From the NCBI GenBank assembly GCA_965207275.1, contig CBDBMH010000002.1, positions 2,108,001-2,172,000 on the forward strand: DNA of 64,000 nt, in the 5' to 3' direction. Numbering within the stretch: position 1 is the stretch's first letter; every line of letters starts with the position of its first letter. Position numbers and translations under genes: made by a program. The notes beneath the pieces were generated by a model. It saw only the letters and a list, made by a program, of their open reading frames with translations, was not told the origin of the DNA and made no database searches. Shown in pieces: positions 18,101-26,307 of this stretch. Source of the DNA: Bin22 sp965207275 (GTDB lineage Bacteria; Chloroflexota; Dehalococcoidia; Lucifugimonadales; UBA3495).

Positions 18101-19981
18101 CCGCGCCACTACTACGATTTGGGCAATCCTAGCAGCTACACGCTGACCATCATCGAGGACGACGGCCCCCGGGCGGAGTTCGACCTGGCGGAAAGCGGGG
18201 TTGACGAGGACGCCACCGGCTCGGACAACCCGCACAACGTGGTGGTCAACCTGAACCCGGCGCCCACGGGACCCGTGACCATCAACTACAGCATAAGCGG
18301 CACGGCCAGGAGGGACGAGCACTACAGCATAGCCGGCGTAACGGGCTCCACCGGGTCGGTGTCGGCGGGGGCCGGGGCCACCAGCGTAACCATCCCGGTA
18401 ACCATCATCAACAACGGCGCCGTCGAGGGCGACAAGACGGTGGTCCTGACGCTGCTGAACAGCCCGGGGAACTACACCCGTGGGGACGGCAGGACGCACG
18501 AGGTGACCATCCGGGACGACGACCTGCCCCGGGCCAGCTTCGCCGCCGGCGCGTCCAACCCCGGCGAGGGTAAGGGACTCCACACCGTGCGGGTGAACCT
18601 CTCCCCGCCGGCGCCCCCGGACGGCCTGACCCTGCGCTACGGCGTGGGCGGCACGGCCAGCCGCAACCGGGACTACCGGGTTGACAACACGACGTTCGCG
18701 CTGGGAGGAGCCACCGGCGTTGACATTTGGGTGGAGATCACCGACGACGGCGACAACGAACCGGACGAGACGGTGGTGCTGACGCTGCGGGCCGGCTCGG
18801 GCTACGCCGTGGGCGATCCCGGCGAGCACACGCTGACCATTGCGGACGACGACCTGCCGCTGGTGGCCTTCGCGGCGGAGGATGCCAGCGCCGGCGAGCG
18901 GTCCGGCACCCACCGGGCGACCATCCTGGTGGAGCCGGCGGCCCACGAGGACTTCACCGTCAGCTACAGCGTTGGCGGCACGGCCACGGAGGGTGCCGAG
19001 GAGGACTTCACCATCAACGGCCTGAGCAACGGCTCCGGCACGGTTACGGTCCCGGCCAGGGCCTCCCGGGTCCAGGTGCCGGTAACCATCCGCAACGACG
19101 AATTCAACGAGGGCGACGAGACGGTGGTGCTGACCCTGACCGGCTGCGACGGCTGCAACCTGGCCCTGCCGGTGCGCCACGAGCTGACCATCAAAGACGA
19201 CGACGCGCCGGTGGTATCCTTCCCCGAACCCGCGGTCACCGTGTACGAGGACAACATCGGCACGCACACCGTGCGGGTCAACCTGGACCGGCCGGCGGAA
19301 AGGGCCTTCACCCTGAAGTTCGGCGTCAGCAGCCCCCTGCCCCTGGTCGGGGCCGACGCTACGGACTACAGCCTCCCCGATCCCATGGAGGCGCAGGTAA
19401 TCGTCGGGCAGGACTACGTTGACATCCCGGTGATCGTCACCGCCGACACCGACAACGAAGCCGACGAGATTGCGGTGCTGACGCTGGAGCCGGGCCGGGG
19501 GTACTCGGTGGGTGCGGCCGATGAGTACACGCTGACCATCGTGGACGACGACAACGACCAGAACACCCCGGTGTTCACTATGGATCATCCCGCAATTCAT
19601 GGGACGGGTACTACCCATTCGGAAAGGTGGGAAGACGGCGGGTCGTTCAACCCGACGTTCTACGTCACCAATTCCTTTACGGGAAGGGTGTACTTCCAGT
19701 ACGTTGGCGGAACGGCGACCCCGGGCGAGGACTTCAGCCTGTTCAACATTGGCGATCAAACCATCGAGGAGGCGGGCGACATCTTCGGGGTCACGCCCGG
19801 CGCTCCCTTCAATAATGACTTCGGCAGGCCTGACGTCTATTGGGCCAGGTTTGGCTTCAACCCCAGACGGGACGACAAGGCGGAAGGCAGCGAGACGGCG
19901 ATCTTCCGGCTGCTGAACGGACCGGGCTACCGGGTGTCGGGACACACCGACTACACCATCACCATCCGGAACGCCAACTGA
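15179..19981 (+). CDS. Giant secreted multidomain protein: CARDB/DUF11-like, fibronectin III-like and Calx-beta repeats (1600 aa)
   Basis: A signal peptide covers residues 1-31 (ALRLVALCLFAVLVAIA, cleavage after FA-A). Residues 40-500 hold beta domains of the DUF11/CARDB kind (for example ALGTQTTFEIIVVNTSHKDP), then a second such domain at 505-640 (AAGQPAYTIHAANNGPDKAP). A fibronectin III-like domain lies near 665-765 (PRAVVQWAEVELLNGWPVSR, then CYYVRAVN). About seven Calx-beta repeats follow to the end, with turns such as DDGDNEPDETVVLTL. It sits 6 bp behind the cadherin-like gene, pointing to a joint surface structure. There is no sortase signal or transmembrane tail. Two terminal repeats are diverged. 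Function is inferred as adhesion or cell-surface architecture. Confidence 0.85.
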   Translation: MAVAVALRLVALCLFAVLVAIATSAAEPAFAAPPASRISLDSLPKPSGSSNTWWTVIVSNDPVPGHPPAAAYDVVVRITATANGQEYKQHGPTNEPSSGYLDSDRGEWGIPFLPPGGTATVIIRPEAFFSQFNQDTPVRLHAELVSHRYLASEAGNQGSIETEDWYVRRGNAHFFRFPGSEVGVEVNNPNRVPALGTQTTFEIIVVNTSHKDPDPTVTIVPSRTIAKVWDVKVKIDLSPGLSLAPGWTAPTGTSFDAETGVWNVGLIDGRNTVKTLSLPVLLAADNVPLEQRCLTAAVVRSAPDFALDHRVLANDFSTECLVAQPVISEGESTLFDFFSCVGVTSAPCTGTDTLELVAELPSPTRHAQPEDLLLHITPRGRTTRAGGVEVWSTARKFDLTDSQTRLPSSVWSNAREDLTVTGPGGGPLPGSFTMNFISVNIPDIVITDTTKVVGASFPTGFDAGFDLDFGTLGTYVLTMDIMATHSIAGPLTDTGVYTFHVGPIAELAVMDGGEGSPLAAAGQPAYTIHAANNGPDKAPAVRVDLVGVPEGAEAIVTDGTYQELAETCAGGLCEAEWVLGELPVSDSRPAGGQTEFPTLTLIAPTGVPAPDIQASIANSEDYSVVIDGVIHSTHYFDYIEDNNAATIMAQPGTGEGAPGVPQDLRGQFFATPPRAVVQWAEVELLNGWPVSRYQVWKFEDEPGAVCQAPRADQAGAKIEGTLYLDSRYVEDSRTCYYVRAVNTRGVPGYWSEPVAATSQGLDQPRLSLEAGPDVSEGETATFTVRASPAPVVGDTLVVYYTVADKRVDIDTVGYVDAADEGRKDVTVDNRGRATITVPTQSDDMDRPDGEVTVTLEDGLGYTLGTPDTASVAVLDDDNPTVSFAVSPTEPLSEGMQPNTHYVTVNLDRPSHAALDIHYTLGGDVGDENVRFRIAGSGRERSARVPSGVTSVDIPVRLLDDTDTRDDTVLNLFLSPRHYYDLGNPSSYTLTIIEDDGPRAEFDLAESGVDEDATGSDNPHNVVVNLNPAPTGPVTINYSISGTARRDEHYSIAGVTGSTGSVSAGAGATSVTIPVTIINNGAVEGDKTVVLTLLNSPGNYTRGDGRTHEVTIRDDDLPRASFAAGASNPGEGKGLHTVRVNLSPPAPPDGLTLRYGVGGTASRNRDYRVDNTTFALGGATGVDIWVEITDDGDNEPDETVVLTLRAGSGYAVGDPGEHTLTIADDDLPLVAFAAEDASAGERSGTHRATILVEPAAHEDFTVSYSVGGTATEGAEEDFTINGLSNGSGTVTVPARASRVQVPVTIRNDEFNEGDETVVLTLTGCDGCNLALPVRHELTIKDDDAPVVSFPEPAVTVYEDNIGTHTVRVNLDRPAERAFTLKFGVSSPLPLVGADATDYSLPDPMEAQVIVGQDYVDIPVIVTADTDNEADEIAVLTLEPGRGYSVGAADEYTLTIVDDDNDQNTPVFTMDHPAIHGTGTTHSERWEDGGSFNPTFYVTNSFTGRVYFQYVGGTATPGEDFSLFNIGDQTIEEAGDIFGVTPGAPFNNDFGRPDVYWARFGFNPRRDDKAEGSETAIFRLLNGPGYRVSGHTDYTITIRNAN

Positions 19982-20017
19982 CGGCGGCCCCCACCGGGGC
20001 CAATGGTTGGACGGAGC

Positions 20018-20048
20018 AGGGGCCCCGGCCGTACTGGCCGGGGCCCCT
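20018..20048 (+). terminator. Perfect GC hairpin after the 1600-aa gene
   Basis: A 13-bp perfect stem (20018-20030 with 20036-20048) with a GTACT loop, 37 bp after the stop. The T run is absent, as for the other GC-rich stems in this window. Confidence 0.65.
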
Positions 20049-20219
20049 CGCCGTCGCGCCTGCGGTGGGGACTGCCTCATGCTCGCGTCCCCGCAGTACC
20101 AGGCCGGTAGCCCACGGTTGCGCCGGCAGCCGTGCTTGGGTAAGGTATTCACAGGATGCCCGGCTACCCCTACATAGCGGACTACTACGCCAGGCGGCAG
20201 GAACTGGGCGGACCGCCCT

Positions 20220-20483
20220 TTACTCCGTGCCCTCGTAGGCCTCCGGCACGATGATCTCAAATCCGCCGGGCATCAGCCACGCAAAGCGGGCCACGTGCCA
20301 CACCTCCCCGCCGGTGAGTTCCGCACCCTCGAACCACTCGGCCACCCGGTCATAATCGAAGCCGAGGCGCTGGGCGAACTCCTCCCGCGACAGACCGGCC
20401 AACTGGATCAGCCGCTCCAGCCGCTCGTGGAAGTCCTCCGGGAAGGGCGGCTCGAAGCCGTCGTCCTGTTCCTTCTTGTTCAT
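20220..20483 (-). CDS. Small XRE-like helix-turn-helix protein (87 aa)
   Basis: The ATG at 20483 has an AAGGAGAT site 8 bp upstream, so the longer frame (165 codons) is not used. Residues 20-60 (RLERLIQLAGLSREEFAQRL, then DRVAEWFEGAELTGGEV) form a helix-turn-helix of the XRE type, with the residues after GLS spaced as in Cro/C1 proteins. It faces the Calx-beta gene convergently and starts the cluster of HTH genes that characterises the putative mobile element. The target is unknown. Confidence 0.65.
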   Translation of the reverse strand: MNKKEQDDGFEPPFPEDFHERLERLIQLAGLSREEFAQRLGFDYDRVAEWFEGAELTGGEVWHVARFAWLMPGGFEIIVPEAYEGTE

Positions 20484-20905
20484 GGTCCTGTCATCTCCTT
20501 TTGCCGACCCATTATATGCCTTCATGTCCCGCCAGTCCGCCGCCGTCTCCGGCACGACAGGGCAACCGCATTCTCCGGAGATTCCGCCTTTTCCGGGTTG
20601 AATTGAGGATTGCCACGCCGTTGAGCAGGTTCGAGATTCCCGCCGGCGCGGGAATTGCCTTGGCCTTGAACAAGCCACGTAAGGGAATGAAAAGGGGAAG
20701 GGACTTTTGACTTCCATTTAGTGGGTGCCGTTTGCTTGGTGTTGGCGATAGAATTATGCTGGCGCAATGACAACTGCCAGCTACATGCGGACAACCCGCC
20801 GGGCGGTCCATTTCCCCCATTGTACATTGGATAAGCTCTCCAGGCGGGGGCGCACTGCCGGCTTGAACCACCGTTACCGCTGTAACTGGTGCCGTCTCTC
20901 CTTCC

Positions 20906-21058
20906 TTGGCGCCGACGCGGTTCACGGATGACCGCGCGAAGATGCGGGTGGCGGCGATGGGCACTGGAACGGCGACCATCACGATGACGGCGGAGGACAG
21001 CGACGGCGGCACGGCCAGCCACTCCTTCCAGGTGACGGTGAGGCCGGCCTCGTTGGGT
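20906..21058 (+). pseudogene. C-terminal fragment of an Ig-like/cadherin-like surface protein
   Basis: About 50 codons read MGTGTATITMTAEDSDGGTA followed by SHSFQVTVRP, the usual closing strands of bacterial Ig-like (Big/He_PIG) repeats. No signal peptide or upstream repeat is joined to it, and the frame runs on into meaningless sequence. It is probably the decayed tail of another surface protein, cut when the downstream element arrived. Confidence 0.5.
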
Positions 21059-21182
21059 AGCCGCAGCGCCGGCGAGAGTCCCCGGCGCGCAGAAACGGTT
21101 ACGCGCGGCGTCCGGCCGTGGCTGGACGCCCGCCTTTCATTTTCCCGCAGTGGCCCCGCCACGCTCCCGGAGGACCGGCAGA

Positions 21183-21488
21183 ATGCCGAGACAGAGAAAA
21201 CACCACGGCGGACGGGTGTACCTGTTCCCCCACGACTTCCCCCTGCGGCTGAGGCGGTTCCAGGAGGAGTCGGGGCTGTCCTGGGCCGAGATCGCCCGGC
21301 ACCTGGGGGTGCATGCCTTCACCGTATGGCGCTGGCTCGAGGCCGGAGTGCAGCCCCATCACCGGCACCTGCTGGCGCTGCTGGACCTGGCCGAAGAGCT
21401 GGGCCTGGGCCACATCTTCACCGACGGGGAGCTGCCCGAATCAGCGGAGGCTCCGGCTGAGCCGCCCAACCCGGACGCCTCACTTTAG
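21183..21488 (+). CDS. Helix-turn-helix protein (101 aa)
   Basis: The start at ATG 21183 is supported by GGAGG 8 bp upstream. The HTH spans about residues 22-72 (LRRFQEESGLSWAEIARHLG, then AFTVWRWLEAGVQP), a segment that closely parallels the small HTH protein at 37403, so these look like paralogues bordering the same element. The acidic/proline tail is short. It is likely a DNA-binding regulator of the element; the target is unknown. Confidence 0.65.
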   Translation: MPRQRKHHGGRVYLFPHDFPLRLRRFQEESGLSWAEIARHLGVHAFTVWRWLEAGVQPHHRHLLALLDLAEELGLGHIFTDGELPESAEAPAEPPNPDASL

Positions 21489-21625
21489 GTCCAGCGGTGA
21501 CATCAGGAACGAGGAGGCCGGGAGGAAGGCTGGTCCATCCCGCAGCGGGAACCCGGGGCGAGGGGCAACGCGGGGGTGAGACGGCAGCCGACCCGGAAAC
21601 GCAAAAACGCGGCATACAGGGACGC

Positions 21626-21660
21626 CGGAGGGGCACACCACGATTCGGTGTGCCCCTCCG
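21626..21660. terminator. Bidirectional terminator-like hairpin
   Basis: A 14-bp perfect stem (21626-21639 with 21647-21660) and a 7-nt loop, between the converging genes ending at 21488 and 21715. Confidence 0.65.
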
Positions 21661-21714
21661 GTCTCTCCAGGCGGCGCCCGGCTCCCGTGCCCGGACCGGC
21701 GCCGTGCTCCGGCG

Positions 21715-22422
21715 TCAGGGATTCGTCTGCTGTGGAATGAGCAGCACCTGGACGTTGCCCCGGTCGAGGTCCGGCTCCTCCCCGGCGCCCACGACCAGTG
21801 GCGTTACGCTCCCTCCGGTGGCCTTGGCCAGCAGTCCCGCCCGCGCCACCGCCCGGTCGACGTCGTCCTGCTGGATGGTGACCGATACCTCGGCCAGCAG
21901 GTAGTCGGCGGGGCCGCCGGCGACGGAGAGGACCAGGTCGGCCCGGTCCAGGTCATCGGTCTCCCAGGCCTGGATGAGACCCCGGGTTTCCGCCTCGTCG
22001 AGGAGGGACCGGAGAGCCGACTTCTCCCGCTGGGTGGAGAACACGGCGGCGGATATTCCCCGCTCCCGGCGGAGGAACCGATGGATTAGGCCGGCGACGT
22101 GGGACTCGTAGTCGTCCCCGGTGAGCCGGCTGACGTCGCCGCCGATGCGGTCGACCCGCTGCTCCAGCCGGGCGTAGCCCTCCTTCAGGCTGGCAACATC
22201 CTGCTCCAGCCGAACCTGGCCCTCCTTCAGGGTGGCAACGTCTTCCTTCAGTACGGCAACATCATCCCTGATGGCGCCGACGTCCCCCTCGACCCTTTCC
22301 AGTCTCGCCGGGACCTGGAGGAGTTCATCGGTGAGGATGTGCCGGCGCAGGGCGTCCCGGAGGGCGGGGTCCCGCTCCATGGCGTCCAGGATGTCCTGGA
22401 AGCTGTTTATGGGTGTGGCCAT
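21715..22422 (-). CDS. DUF3782-like coiled-coil protein with a predicted PD-(D/E)XK-type domain (235 aa)
   Basis: Starts at ATG 22422 with AGGAGG 8 bp upstream. Residues 45-95 form a coiled coil made of near-repeats (VLKEDVATLKEGQVRLEQDV). The C-terminal half (about 110-225) resembles the DUF3782 family, proposed to have a restriction-nuclease-like fold: E-rich helix, then DRADLVLSVAGGPADYLLAE as the candidate D...(E) core, and SVTIQQDDVDRAVARAG. These proteins are common near mobile and repeat regions of Chloroflexota and cyanobacteria; biochemical activity is uncertain. It is transcribed away from the conjugation operon. Confidence 0.6.
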   Translation of the reverse strand: MATPINSFQDILDAMERDPALRDALRRHILTDELLQVPARLERVEGDVGAIRDDVAVLKEDVATLKEGQVRLEQDVASLKEGYARLEQRVDRIGGDVSRLTGDDYESHVAGLIHRFLRRERGISAAVFSTQREKSALRSLLDEAETRGLIQAWETDDLDRADLVLSVAGGPADYLLAEVSVTIQQDDVDRAVARAGLLAKATGGSVTPLVVGAGEEPDLDRGNVQVLLIPQQTNP

Positions 22423-22633
22423 CGGTGTTCCTCCTGTTTCATTTTACATCTTTTGACGCCGCCGGTGGCGCCTGCCGCCGGGCGGATTTGTGCCAGCGGG
22501 AAAGCCCGCAGGTTGACCGGTAAGGGGAGACCGCACCTTGAGAGCGATGTGCCCGGTCTCCCCGTCAATGACGGCCGTACCCTGCGGTAGAAGGAAGGAC
22601 TGCCGTCCCTCTTCGCATGATGCTTTCACCCGG

Positions 22634-23845
22634 CTAGGCGTCATATTGCTCCGGCTTGTTGAGCATCACGCCGTAGCCCCGCTCGTCCACCAGGTGGTTC
22701 ACCGAGAGCCGTCCCCGGCTGTCGTACCCGCTGGTGTAGGCGAACTCCACCTCGGCCCCCCAGGGGACCCTCCCGCCGGTACGGATCGTGTCGCCGCCAG
22801 GGCCGCCGGCCCCCTGGACCACCACGCCGTTGCGTCCGCCCTTCTTCCAGCCCATGACCCTGAGCTCCACCGGCGCCACCAGTTCCCGGCTGGCCGGCGC
22901 GAACAGGACATCGTAGAGGCGCCGCAGCACGTCCCCCGAGGGAGTGCGCAGGCCGTTCATGATCTGAGACAGGAGCGAGGGGCTGATGCCGGCCCGCCGC
23001 GCCGTCTCGTTCTGGCTGATGCCGTGGGCCTCCATGCGGTCCCACAGCGCCCTGGGGTCCACGGTGGGCGGCCGGGCGGCCTCCACCCTGACGGGAGCGT
23101 CCAGGACCTGCTCCACCCGGGCCTGCATCCTGGGGCTCAGGTTCCGGCGGCCTCTTGCCACGTCGGACATGAACCCGCGACTCACCCCCACCAGGTCCGC
23201 CAGTTCCCCCATGCTCAGGCCCTTCTCCCTGGCCCGTTCCCGCAGGTAGCTGCTGCCGCCGCTGGGGATGCTCCCATGGCGGTTGGCGCACACGGCGGGG
23301 GCGATCTCCGCCGGGCCGCCCAGGGCCGACTCCACCCGCACCTGCATCGACGGGCTCATGTTCCGCTGGCCCCGCGCCAACTGGGTCATGTACCTGTAGG
23401 ACATTCCCACCATGAGAGACAGGTCCTTGAGGGTCATGCCCTTTTCCCTGGCCCGCTCCCGGATATGGCTGCTCTCGCTGGTGACCGCGCCGCCCTGGCG
23501 GTAAACGATGCCCTGACCCGGGACCTCGCCCAGGACCGCCATGACCTTCTCCCTGAGTTCGGCAGTCCAGGGGCGGCGCCCGTTGGCCACCGAGCACAGG
23601 TGGCTGTAGCTCGCGCCCATCAGGGCGGCCAGTTCCTTGAGGGTGTAGCCGTGGCGCCGGGCGGCAGCTCGCAGTTCGCTCTCGGGCTTGCCCTTGTTCT
23701 CTGCCCGGTTCCCCGCCTGGGCCTGCTTAGCCAGCAGGGTGCCGATGTCGCCGTGGCCGTCAACCTGTCCGTCAAGGACGGTCTCCGCGCCGGTGATGAT
23801 CTCGTTCTGATTCGCCTGGTTGATACTGATGCTGGTGGTGGTCAT
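22634..23845 (-). CDS. Regulator with four tandem XRE helix-turn-helix domains (403 aa)
   Basis: Starts at ATG 23845 with GGAGGA 6 bp upstream. Four HTH units are readable: residues about 54-110 (YTLKELAALMGASYSHLCSV), 126-178 (MTLKDLSLMVGMSYRYMTQL), 198-251 (LSMGELADLVGVSRGFMSDV) and 266-318 (ISQNETARRAGISPSLLSQI). A C-terminal beta-rich domain (about 325-403) contains GWKKGGRNGVVV and ends near the stop. Units 2 and 3 are close duplicates (RERAREKG in both). Four HTHs in one chain suggest binding to an array of repeated operator sites or use as a partitioning/replication factor. Two large duplicated hairpins lie immediately upstream. Confidence 0.7.
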   Translation of the reverse strand: MTTTSISINQANQNEIITGAETVLDGQVDGHGDIGTLLAKQAQAGNRAENKGKPESELRAAARRHGYTLKELAALMGASYSHLCSVANGRRPWTAELREKVMAVLGEVPGQGIVYRQGGAVTSESSHIRERAREKGMTLKDLSLMVGMSYRYMTQLARGQRNMSPSMQVRVESALGGPAEIAPAVCANRHGSIPSGGSSYLRERAREKGLSMGELADLVGVSRGFMSDVARGRRNLSPRMQARVEQVLDAPVRVEAARPPTVDPRALWDRMEAHGISQNETARRAGISPSLLSQIMNGLRTPSGDVLRRLYDVLFAPASRELVAPVELRVMGWKKGGRNGVVVQGAGGPGGDTIRTGGRVPWGAEVEFAYTSGYDSRGRLSVNHLVDERGYGVMLNKPEQYDA

Positions 23846-23861
23846 GTCGCTTCCTCCGAAA

Positions 23862-24075
23862 ACAGCGAACGGGGCCGCCTCCCGCTGTGGGAGACGGCCC
23901 CGCTCGTGTGCAAATTTGAGTTTGTCAGTGGTGGCGGCTCACGCAGCCGCCGTGGTTATCACTGGCACTGGTCCCGAAACGCAGAAAGCGGGGCCGGTCC
24001 CCGCGAGGGGAAACCGGCCCCGCTCAGTGGCAGCAGGCTATCGCTGCCGGTGGCGGCCCATGCAGCCGCCCTGGG
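23862..24075. repeat. Duplicated hairpin unit upstream of the four-HTH gene
   Basis: Two copies about 118 bp apart. Each contains a GC stem (CGGGGCC...GGCCCCG at 23870-23902; AGCGGGGCCGGT...ACCGGCCCCGCT at 23987-24024) followed by a smaller stem (GGCGGCT...AGCCGCC at 23933-23951; GGCGGC...GCCGCC near 24052-24070). They lie in the 5' region of the regulator gene. Confidence 0.6.
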
Positions 24076-25008
24076 GTCCCGTCAGTTCACTGGCGCCTCC
24101 AAATGTCCTGTTGCGAAATGGGATTTTCTGTGATTGCCGCCATCGGCTTGCCCCTCACCCTGGCTGACGCGCTGCCTGTTCCGGCTCTTGACACGCAACG
24201 CAGCCCGGCGCCGGACGCACTCCGGCCAGGGTGGAGCGAGCCGTCCTCCGTTGGACGGCTGCCGGGTTTGACGCAGGACGCAATGCGCCCTGGGCGCAGG
24301 GCGGCGCAACGGGAAACGCGCCCCGGTGGTTGGCGGAAGACGCAGTTCGGCCAGAGCCCGCCCCGTACTCGATACGGGGGTGAGGGCGCCAGGCAAACTG
24401 CCGAATGCTGGGAAGGTGTGTGCGGAACGCAGTCCGGCCGAGAGGCTATGCCGTCAACGGCAAGCCCGAGGTCAACCGCGTCGCAATGGTGAGCGTCCGG
24501 CCCGGCGTCGTTGCCGGCGGGGAACCGGAGCATGTTGACGCTGCGGCGTCGCTGACGTTGTACGACGGCCAACAACTGCCCCGCAGCCGTGGGGAAGCGG
24601 CCCGAGCCGTCTCCTGTCCGCTCCGGCCGCAACGTGGGGAACCGGCGAAGGGCGTCAGCCGCTCCGCCAGCTTGAATCATAGAGTAACGTAGGGTGAGGG
24701 CATCCGGGATGCCGTGTTGTTTCTGTAGGCCACCTCCTTTGCGATGATGCTGTGATGCGCCGTTGGGCTGGAATACCGCCTTGGGTCGTGATGCCTGGTG
24801 GAACGCGCCGCGCGCTCCGGGGAATCTTGGGTTCCGGCCGGGGCGCCGCGAGCGAAGCCCACGACGCCTCGGCCAGGTCGGGAACGGAGCGGGATCAGTC
24901 GCTCCGTACCCTCCGGCCGGTGGCGGAGGGACTAGCTCATGCCACCAGTCGGGTGTCCAGCGACCGGAGTAGTCAGCTCCAAACCGCCGCACGGTGTCCG
25001 GGGAAGAA

Positions 25009-25102
25009 GGACTTGAACACTCCAGCCGCCGGACCGGCCGGGAACCAGGGACTTAAACACCCGGTGCACCGGCCCGCGCTGCCTGCGAGGGACTTGAACA
25101 CC
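25009..25102. repeat. Three spaced 12-bp direct repeats (GGACTTRAACAC)
   Basis: Copies at 25009-25020, 25049-25060 and 25091-25102, with 40- and 42-bp periods. Each is flanked by short complementary bases that could form small hairpins. Iteron-like spacing; also T-arm-like in sequence, but no tRNA fold is present. Confidence 0.55.
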
Positions 25103-25290
25103 CCGCGTCGGCAGCCTTCCCCCTGGTGGACCGCACCTCTCGGCGAGGACCCGGGTCAAGGGAGGAACCCCCAGGTTTCTAGGGCGGGAAACGCTGGAAA
25201 GCCTGACAACGCAGCTATTATCAACCGGCCCGGCGCCGGAAATAAAGGGTTTCGGCTCCCCGGCGCCCAAAGTGTGCAGTCTATTTCACT

Positions 25291-25320
25291 GAAGTTGACG
25301 GAAGTTGACAAAAGTTGACC
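25291..25320. repeat. Three tandem 10-bp repeats (RAAGTTGACN)
   Basis: GAAGTTGACG, GAAGTTGACA and AAAGTTGACC sit head to tail with exact 10-bp period, one helical turn. Such phasing suits binding of several protein subunits on one DNA face, as for replication iterons or operators. Confidence 0.6.
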
Positions 25321-25343
25321 ACAACGGCGCTGGCCGCCGCCGG

Positions 25344-26219
25344 CTACCTGCGCCACAGCCGCGCGGTGAGGGCGCGGGGCAGCCACACCAGCAACTCCCG
25401 CCGTCTCCTGGCCCGGCCGGTGTCGCCCAGGGCCTTCAATCGCCAGTTGACCTGGGCGCCCCGGTCCAGCCCCTTGAGCGGGTAGGTCTCCGGCGGCAGG
25501 GTCAGCCCGTGTTCCTCCAGCAGGGCCAGTTCCACCGTGAGCAGCCGTTCCTGAACGCGCAGCCATTCCAACCCCTGGCCCCGGCCGGGGTGATTCTCCT
25601 TGATGTTCCGCCATTCCAGGACCAGGGGCCAGGCGCCGCCGAACACCTCCCGGTCGTCGTCGGCCGGTTCCAGGGTCGCCAGCTCGGGGAACTCGCGGCG
25701 CGGCCGGGGCCGCTGCGCAGGTAGCCCGGCGCTGCCCGGCTTTCCGGCGGACTCTCCCTCCCGAACGCCGCCGGCCTCCACCTGGGCCAACCGTGATTCC
25801 ACGCGCTCCAACGCTTGGCCGTGTTCGCTCCTGAGCGCACTCACCTCGCCCCGCACGTCGGCCAGACCCTGACCGGCGTCCTCCCCCACCGCCTTCACCT
25901 GCGCCTCGACGCTCTCCAGCCGCCCGGCCAGTTCGTCGTTCCTGGCCTGCTGCTCCCTGGCGGGAGAACCGCCCCCGGCCAGCAGCGCCCGGTCCAGGGC
26001 CACCCGCATCCGCCGGGTGAGCCGGCCGCTCTCCAGGCTGGCCGCCAGGGTCCGGTGGTCCACGTCCAGGTCCGCCGCCGCCTGGCGCACCCCCTTGTCC
26101 CGCACCTGCTCGTCCAGCAGCGCCATCAGCCGCAGGTGGTGCAGGTCCTCGATGCTCCTGCTCCTCTCGATGCCCGGCCCGATCCTCGGAACGATCCCAG
26201 GCCGCTCCCTCTCCGTCAT
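25344..26219 (-). CDS. HTH plus coiled-coil protein of unknown function (291 aa)
   Basis: Starts at ATG 26219 with GGGAGG 5 bp upstream. Residues 25-75 form a candidate helix-turn-helix (KGVRQAAADLDVDHRTLAAS), and residues 85-150 a heptad-like coiled coil (ELAGRLESVEAQVKAVGEDA, then RSEHGQALERVESRL). A basic C-terminal tail ends in RARRRRELLVWLPRAL. I do not recognise the family. It diverges from the conjugation operon, and two 21-bp direct repeats 12 and 68 bp upstream of its start look like autoregulatory operators. Confidence 0.6.
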   Translation of the reverse strand: MTERERPGIVPRIGPGIERSRSIEDLHHLRLMALLDEQVRDKGVRQAAADLDVDHRTLAASLESGRLTRRMRVALDRALLAGGGSPAREQQARNDELAGRLESVEAQVKAVGEDAGQGLADVRGEVSALRSEHGQALERVESRLAQVEAGGVREGESAGKPGSAGLPAQRPRPRREFPELATLEPADDDREVFGGAWPLVLEWRNIKENHPGRGQGLEWLRVQERLLTVELALLEEHGLTLPPETYPLKGLDRGAQVNWRLKALGDTGRARRRRELLVWLPRALTARLWRR

Positions 26220-26230
26220 AACGCCTCCCG

Positions 26231-26307
26231 GTACAAAAATGTACGTTTCAGCTTGGGGACTTGCACGTCAGGCCCCTTTTCCCGGCGTACAAAAATGCAC
26301 GTTCCAG
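26231..26307. promoter_or_regulatory. Two 21-bp direct repeats in the divergent promoter region
   Basis: GTACAAAAATGTACGTTTCAG (26231-26251, with one base omitted from count limits: core GTACAAAAATGTACG) and the variant core GTACAAAAATGCACG (26287-26301), 56 bp apart. The first contains the palindrome GTAC-N6-GTAC. Likely operator pair for a divergently acting regulator. Confidence 0.55.

Larger units (their letters stand above)
24076..25343. other. 1.27-kb GC-rich non-coding region with iteron-like repeats
   Basis: Open frames on both strands here are Arg/Pro-rich and lack ribosome sites or motifs, so no gene is called. It carries three spaced copies of GGACTTRAACAC (25009, 25049, 25091) and three tandem copies of AAGTTGAC (25291-25320). 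Lying between a multi-HTH regulator and a plasmid-like operon, it is a candidate origin or control region. Confidence 0.45.

Noticed and set aside
16979..20260. A 1093-codon minus-strand frame across the 1600-aa gene
   Set aside because: Shadow of the Calx-beta repeats; the plus strand has a signal peptide and recognisable domains.
22538..24133. A 531-codon plus-strand frame opposite the four-HTH gene
   Set aside because: The minus strand carries four clear HTH units with a ribosome site; the plus frame is His/Pro/Gly-rich and motifless.
24087..24992. A 301-codon minus-strand frame in the gene-poor region
   Set aside because: Arg/Pro/Gly/Ser-rich with no motif or ribosome site, over non-coding repeats.
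25000..25110. Possible tRNA genes, because GTGTTCAAGTCC resembles a T-arm
   Set aside because: No acceptor stem or anticodon arm could be folded around any of the three copies.
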